Shown here: positions 59,703 to 64,000 of the stretch, piece by piece
Layout: every line of letters starts with the position of its first letter
How positions within the stretch are numbered: position 1 is the first letter of the stretch
NCBI GenBank assembly: GCA_014695295.1
Contig: JACJNY010000079.1
Span: 1-64,000 of the forward strand
Source of the DNA: Microcoleus sp. FACHB-61
GTDB taxonomy: Bacteria; Cyanobacteriota; Cyanobacteriia; Cyanobacteriales; Microcoleaceae
Reading direction: 5' to 3'
Length of the DNA stretch: 64,000 bases
The notes under the pieces: model-generated
Seen by the model: only the letters and a program-made list of their open reading frames with translations
What the model was told of the DNA's origin: nothing
The model's database searches: none
Position numbers and translations under genes: made by a program

Positions 59703-61346
59703 TTACCACTCATCCTTTCGTTTGTTGCTGTGCGTTTCCCAATCGTCGTATTGCGGCGACTGATACAAGGGTTCTGGTTCTATTTCTGGTTCCAACTCGG
59801 CTGACATTTCTAATTCTGGTTCCGATTCCGGCTGATAAATGTTCAGAGGTTCGACAACGCGGGCGATCGCATCTTTGACAAATGCTTTTACAAACTCGTC
59901 TTTCCTATTTAACTGAAACTGCCTTTGCACGACTTCGGCGATGCCCCCATCGCCCCAATCTTGGTCATGGCGGAAATATTCAATAAAACTTTTACCTGCA
60001 ATTCTGGTTAAATAAGCCGCGCTGACTGCTTGAATTGCTTTGCCAAGTACAAACCCCGCTACGCTTAATTGCAGCGCCCTTGACACTACTTGAATTACGC
60101 CTTCAACTATTCCCAAACTGGCTAGGGTTTTTGCTAGAGACAATGCCAATTCTTTCGCTCGATCGATATTTAATTCGCAGCCGTAAATCTTAGCAATTTC
60201 TACTACCATTTGAGCGTTAACTGCTGCTGTCGCCAGTAAATCCACAACTGGCAAAGGCGTTACGGCAATTACTCCGGCTCCTATCCACTGAAATCGCTCT
60301 ACTGCTTTATCAGCTTGCCGTCTCCTTTGAGCGTCAATTAACTTGCGCGCTTGGTCTCCCAAGTGCTGAGATTGTAGCAAAATATTGTCCGCAATTAAGT
60401 CTTCGCCTTCTGCTCGCAAAATCGCAGCGACGCGCCGAATTAATGGCATAATATCCGGGTCTGGCTGAAAAATTGTGCCGTCTTCTAGTACAACTTTTTG
60501 CGGATTGGCGCTAATGGCGACTACATCCATTGCTGATACAAAACCCTTAACTCGTTCCCGGAGTCTAGTGAGAATCTCATCTCTGTCGCTGTCGGGATAA
60601 AGGTCAACTTTATTAAAAACCACGATCGACCTTTTGCCAATTTCCGCCAAAGTCCGCAGCGGTTCGTACTCGGATTTGCGCAAATCCCCGTCCAAAACAA
60701 ATAAGATCAAATCGGCCCGGGCCGCCAACTGCCTCGCCAATTCCTCTCTGTAAGTTCCCGCTACTCCCGCTTCCAAGATGCCTGGGGTATCGGTAATTGC
60801 TAATTCTCGATCGATTCCTTTCAATTTCAGAGTGTAAGTTTCCCCAACTTCGGTAGTTCCCATCGGCGCGCCCACCTGTCCGGCCATGCGCCCCACCAGC
60901 GCATTGACAGCGGAAGTTTTGCCCGCAGAACCGGTGCCGAAAACAACTACTCGAACGCTGCCGCGAGCCATGCTAGCTTCAATTTCGCGGGCTCTCAACA
61001 GCAAAGCTTGCCGCGCTACTTCATCTTGAATGCGATCGACTTGCTGCCTGATTGCTTTGAGATTTTCCGAAGCAGCTTCACTTTTCACAACAGGAATCTT
61101 CGGATTAATCGGCCGTTTTCCCTTAACTTTCTCGGGGCGTTGCAGCAGCCTAAAATAGTAAAACAACGCAAAAATTATGGTGCCCAAAAGTACAATTATC
61201 AGGAAAATCAGCAAATTAGCCAGCAGCGGAGAAGCAGACCACGCAACTTGACTGTAAAGCCCTGTTAAGGAACTCACCAGCCCAATAATCAGCCCCAGGG
61301 CGAGGCAGAAAGCAGCAATTAAGGTTAACAGGCGCGGCAAAGGCAT
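59703..61346 (-). CDS. Membrane-anchored Era-like GTPase with DUF697
   Basis: 547 residues. Two N-terminal membrane helices (about 8-30 and 42-65). GTPase motifs: G1 FGTGSAGKTSAVNAL (about 136-150), G2-like TTEVGETYTL, G3 ITDTPGILEAG and G4 VFNKVDLYP. A DUF697 region follows (about 340-470: VERFQWIGAGVIAVTPLPVVDLLATAAVNAQM) and an acidic Glu/Pro-rich tail with a basic end. Similar proteins are widespread in cyanobacteria; the cellular role is unknown. It is probably attached to the plasma or thylakoid membrane. Confidence 0.9.
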   Translation of the reverse strand: MPLPRLLTLIAAFCLALGLIIGLVSSLTGLYSQVAWSASPLLANLLIFLIIVLLGTIIFALFYYFRLLQRPEKVKGKRPINPKIPVVKSEAASENLKAIRQQVDRIQDEVARQALLLRAREIEASMARGSVRVVVFGTGSAGKTSAVNALVGRMAGQVGAPMGTTEVGETYTLKLKGIDRELAITDTPGILEAGVAGTYREELARQLAARADLILFVLDGDLRKSEYEPLRTLAEIGKRSIVVFNKVDLYPDSDRDEILTRLRERVKGFVSAMDVVAISANPQKVVLEDGTIFQPDPDIMPLIRRVAAILRAEGEDLIADNILLQSQHLGDQARKLIDAQRRRQADKAVERFQWIGAGVIAVTPLPVVDLLATAAVNAQMVVEIAKIYGCELNIDRAKELALSLAKTLASLGIVEGVIQVVSRALQLSVAGFVLGKAIQAVSAAYLTRIAGKSFIEYFRHDQDWGDGGIAEVVQRQFQLNRKDEFVKAFVKDAIARVVEPLNIYQPESEPELEMSAELEPEIEPEPLYQSPQYDDWETHSNKRKDEW

Positions 61347-62349
61347 GAGGGGAGCGGCAAATAAAAGGGTTATGTTTTGATTTTTACATTCTCATGAGAA
61401 TTCGGAACTAATGAAGCGCCCGATCGTACTGCGCGAGCCAGCAAATCCCGATTCTGCTTGTCTTGCGGGCGCGATTTGCGCAGTTTGAGTAGTTTTGAGT
61501 GGTTTTGAGTGGCAGCGGGTGCAGATGCACAAGTGCGATCGCCCTCTTGCTGCAATTGTAGCTTGCAGGACAACTCAGCTACAGCTTATCACCCGCCCGA
61601 ACCGTAGACCGATTTATTTGCATCTACCTACTTTTTTATTCGGTGATTTATTCGATCGCGAGTCTAGCAATACTTTTTTATTAAAAAACCAATATGGCAT
61701 TAAGCACACAGAAACCCAGTTTTTTAACGCAAGTGCCTCCTAGAATATGCGAAAGCGGAAACGATAAACCGGGTTTGTTAGGCGGTAAGAGCTTCCTAAT
61801 TCACAAAAATTATCCCATTAAATATCGATGCGGTACTCTCAAATCAGCCACGAGTTAAGTTAAACTTAATTCTCAGTGCGTAAATTATTCACAATTTCGC
61901 ATCTATGCAGCTCAAACATCTGATATCAATTCCGATGCTAGCGGATTTGATATAAGTTGCTATCTGTCGGCCGATTAAGCATGAGAATTTAATGCCCAAT
62001 GTGCTGTAAAAACCTCCAATTAGTCGCGAATATAGTTCCCTCTACAACGCGAACTAACCAACCAAAACCGAGGTTATAGAAACTGTAAAAGCTTAAATAA
62101 TATCAGTTTTTATACCACTTTAAAACATTAATTAAAATGCCGACAATATCCAAGTTACGATTTCATAATTCATTCTTAACCTAAAATCTAAAATCTAAAA
62201 TTAAAAATGGTATAAAATTACTTATTAAGTGGCTGTCGCTACGTCGCTCGATGAGTTATAATGGCCGACTCAAAACTATTTTCCGTAATCTTGAAAAACA
62301 GGAGTTGCTATAATTAAAAGTTGAGAAACAACTGTACGGAGCAAAAATT
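61347..62349. other. 1-kb region without a supported gene
   Basis: Overlapping open frames lack ribosome sites and family motifs. It contains an imperfect inverted repeat at about 61710-61775 (AGAAACCCAGTTTTTTAA and AAACCGGGTTTGTT), related to that at 186-251, and AAATCTA heptamers near 62178-62200. The rest is A/T-rich, including the promoter region of the DUF937 gene. Confidence 0.55.
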
Positions 62350-62880
62350 ATGGGACTATTTGACCAAATTTTGAGCGCGATCGAGAATCCCAACCAACAA
62401 GCAAGTCCCAATCAGTTGGGCAACATTCTCGGTGCGGTAGAGCAGTTGAGCAGCAACCAGGGCGTCAATACGGGCACGACTCAGCTAGCAATGTCGGTTT
62501 TGGGCGGATACGTGCGATCGGCCTTGCAAAACGTGCGATCGCAGTCGGGAGACGCACAAGCTCAACAACTTGTCAACCAATTTAGCGGCACAAATCCCAA
62601 TCCGCAAGCGGTACAGAGTTTGTTCGGAGTCGGCCAACTGACGCAGATAGTAGCCGATATCGCCCACAGAACCGGTTTGAATAACGCGACAGTGCAGGCG
62701 ATGATACCTGTTTTGGTGCCCCTGGTGCTGAATTTGCTAAAAACCGGCAGCAACGCCCAAAATCCCGCCCAAGGCAGCAATCCTGTTTTGAATACGTTTT
62801 TAGATGCAGATGGAGACGGCGACGTAGATATGACTGACACAATTTCGATGGCAAGCCGCTTTTTGAATCAGCGCGGTTAA
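62350..62880 (+). CDS. DUF937-family protein with C-terminal calcium-loop motif
   Basis: 176 residues. The start MGLFDQILSAIENPNQQASPNQL matches the DUF937/YidB type, as do the ALQNVRSQ and RTGLNNATVQAMIPVLVPLVLNLL segments. Near the end DADGDGDVDMTDTISMASRFL is a dockerin/EF-hand-like calcium loop (DxDGDGDVDxxD). It is preceded by CGGAGCAAAAATT before ATG, a fair ribosome site. Function is unknown; several cyanobacterial homologues share this tail. Confidence 0.82.
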   Translation: MGLFDQILSAIENPNQQASPNQLGNILGAVEQLSSNQGVNTGTTQLAMSVLGGYVRSALQNVRSQSGDAQAQQLVNQFSGTNPNPQAVQSLFGVGQLTQIVADIAHRTGLNNATVQAMIPVLVPLVLNLLKTGSNAQNPAQGSNPVLNTFLDADGDGDVDMTDTISMASRFLNQRG

Positions 62881-62907
62881 TTTTTGATGCAACTGGATTG
62901 GAAAATT

Positions 62908-62999
62908 TTAACCGCAAATATCAGCGGATGAACACAGATGAACGCAGATAGGATTTTATCTGCGTTCATCTGCGTTTATCTGGCTTCATCTGCGGTTAA
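62908..62999. terminator. Large palindromic repeat between convergent genes
   Basis: The ends TTAACCGCA and TGCGGTTAA are inverted, and inside GATGAACGCAGATA pairs with TATCTGCGTTCATC. The whole 92-bp stretch folds as a long imperfect hairpin. It lies between the DUF937 and ilvD stop codons and may terminate both transcripts; ATCTGCGTTTATCTG-type repeats are also common intergenic elements. Confidence 0.7.
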
Positions 63000-63012
63000 A
63001 AAAATTCCTACT

Positions 63013-64000
63013 TTAACCCAAACCCAAATCAGTTACAGCACCAAGACTGCTAGAAGAAACCAACTTAGCATATTTAGCCAAAACGCCCTTAGTATAGCGA
63101 GGTTTAGGAGGCTGCCAAAGAGCCCGCCGCTGCTCCAATTCTGCATCAGAAACATTGAGCTGCAACAAGCGATTTTGAGCATCAATCGTAATTGAATCGC
63201 CCTCTTGTACCAAAGCAATTGTCCCGCCAACTTGCGCCTCGGGTGCAACGTGCCCGACAACCAGGCCGTAAGTTCCGCCAGAGAAGCGACCGTCAGTAAT
63301 TAACCCTACAGAATCGCCCAAACCAGCGCCAATAATTGCCGATGTTGGTGCTAACATTTCGCGCATTCCCGGCCCGCCTTTGGGCCCTTCGTAGCGGACG
63401 ATAATCACATCTCCGGCTTGAATTTTGCCCGCTAAAATTGCATCCAAACAATTTTCTTCAGATTCAAATACCCGCGCCGGGCCAGTTATTTGCGCTTTTT
63501 TAACGCCAGTAATTTTAGCAACTGCTCCTTCTGTTGCCAGATTTCCCCTGAGAATTGCTAAATGTCCTTGGGCGTAAATCGGGTTGTTCCAAGGGCGGAT
63601 GACATCTTGGTCGGTGCGGGGTTCGGCTGGAATATCTGCCAACACTTCCGCAAGAGTTTGACCGGTAATTGTCAGCGCGTCTCCGTGCAGCAAACCCTGT
63701 TCTAGCAGGATTTTCATTACTTGGGGAATGCCGCCGGCTTTGTGCAAATCGGTTGCTACGTATTTGCCGCTGGGTTTGAGGTCGCACAGCACTGGTACTT
63801 TTGCTCGAATAGTTTCAAAATCGTCGAGGGACAACTCAACGCCGATCGCATTTGAAATGGCTAATAAATGCAGCACAGCGTTGGTTGAACCGCCGATTGC
63901 CATGATTACCGCGATCGCATTTTCAAAGGCCTTGCGAGTCAAAATTTGGCTCGGTAACAACTGTTTGCGGATCGCTTCCACCACCACTTTTGCAGATTCG
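63013..64000 (-). CDS. ilvD: Dihydroxy-acid dehydratase, C-terminal part (runs off the window)
   Basis: The last 328 residues plus the stop are present; the rest lies past 64000. The IlvD/Edd signature is intact: [14 protein letters not shown] near the break, [37 protein letters not shown], and [24 protein letters not shown], then [22 protein letters not shown]. The enzyme carries an Fe-S cluster and dehydrates dihydroxyisovalerate and dihydroxymethylvalerate in branched-chain amino acid synthesis. The cluster Cys residues would be in the missing N-terminal part. Confidence 0.95.
   Translation of the reverse strand, partial: ESAKVVVEAIRKQLLPSQILTRKAFENAIAVIMAIGGSTNAVLHLLAISNAIGVELSLDDFETIRAKVPVLCDLKPSGKYVATDLHKAGGIPQVMKILLEQGLLHGDALTITGQTLAEVLADIPAEPRTDQDVIRPWNNPIYAQGHLAILRGNLATEGAVAKITGVKKAQITGPARVFESEENCLDAILAGKIQAGDVIIVRYEGPKGGPGMREMLAPTSAIIGAGLGDSVGLITDGRFSGGTYGLVVGHVAPEAQVGGTIALVQEGDSITIDAQNRLLQLNVSDAELEQRRALWQPPKPRYTKGVLAKYAKLVSSSSLGAVTDLGLG

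Noticed and set aside
61370-61743. Short frames in the 1-kb gap between the GTPase and DUF937 genes
   Set aside because: No ribosome sites, and composition follows the local repeats.

Overview
The window comes from a filamentous, non-heterocystous-type cyanobacterium, most likely an Oscillatoriales such as Microcoleus, Oscillatoria or Phormidium. This rests on the very frequent HIP1 octamer (GCGATCGC and derivatives), TTTTAGA-type heptanucleotide tandem repeats next to genes, and typically cyanobacterial genes: ftrV, an ABA4-like protein, a GUN4-like protein, a phosphoribulokinase-like protein, a GH57/DUF3536 protein and many RTX/PD40 proteins. No rRNA, tRNA or CRISPR array was seen. It looks like ordinary chromosome with several accessory patches.

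Layout. 0.3-4 kb: a PD40-repeat/RTX exoprotein and a subtilase, both on the minus strand. 4.2-8.7 kb: an aspartoacylase divergent from a LysR regulator with an LTTR-type palindrome between them, then a decayed IS5/IS1182-like element whose right end supplies the last base of the stop codon of a membrane-protein gene. 8.7-20 kb: a Ser/Thr kinase, a pentapeptide protein, a cyanobacterial unknown, a carotenoid-type FAD oxidoreductase, a 31-residue membrane microprotein, an LRR protein, an ABA4-like protein and a multi-GAF signalling protein. 20-26.8 kb: housekeeping genes pyrD (with a nearby broken copy of its 3' end), pabB, pabC, a DUF218 protein and a transaldolase. 27-31.5 kb: a second PD40/RTX protein, a secreted GUN4-like protein and a kinase-WD40 protein. 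32.6 kb: a Ca2+/H+ antiporter.

33.9-38.6 kb is a run of seven same-strand small enzyme genes (GNAT, GrpB, ABM monooxygenase, VOC, Uma2, FAD monooxygenase, alpha/beta hydrolase). 38.6-41.5 kb is a decaying accessory patch: two copies of a 104-bp MITE-like element, an IS630 transposase tail, a DUF4160 gene with a nonsense codon beside DUF2442, and overlapping tails of hsdM and a minimal nucleotidyltransferase. 42-50 kb carries a GH57 protein, ftrV, a second DUF218 protein, a fused phosphotransferase/P-loop kinase and a PfkB sugar/adenosine kinase. 50.2-56.1 kb has a 1285-residue propeller-VWA-lipase-RTX exoprotein divergent from an HTH/NB-ARC STAND NTPase, with an iterated GGCTCA array between them. 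56-64 kb has an ABC ATPase, a PRK-like kinase, an eroded adenylate cyclase, a DUF697 GTPase, a DUF937 protein and the 3' part of ilvD.

The most noteworthy observation is a shared promoter-proximal motif. ATGACTTTTATGAA occurs as direct repeats with exactly 23-bp spacing upstream of both the subtilase (three copies) and the distant second PD40/RTX gene (two copies), in the same orientation relative to transcription. This suggests that two unlinked exoprotein genes are co-regulated by one factor.
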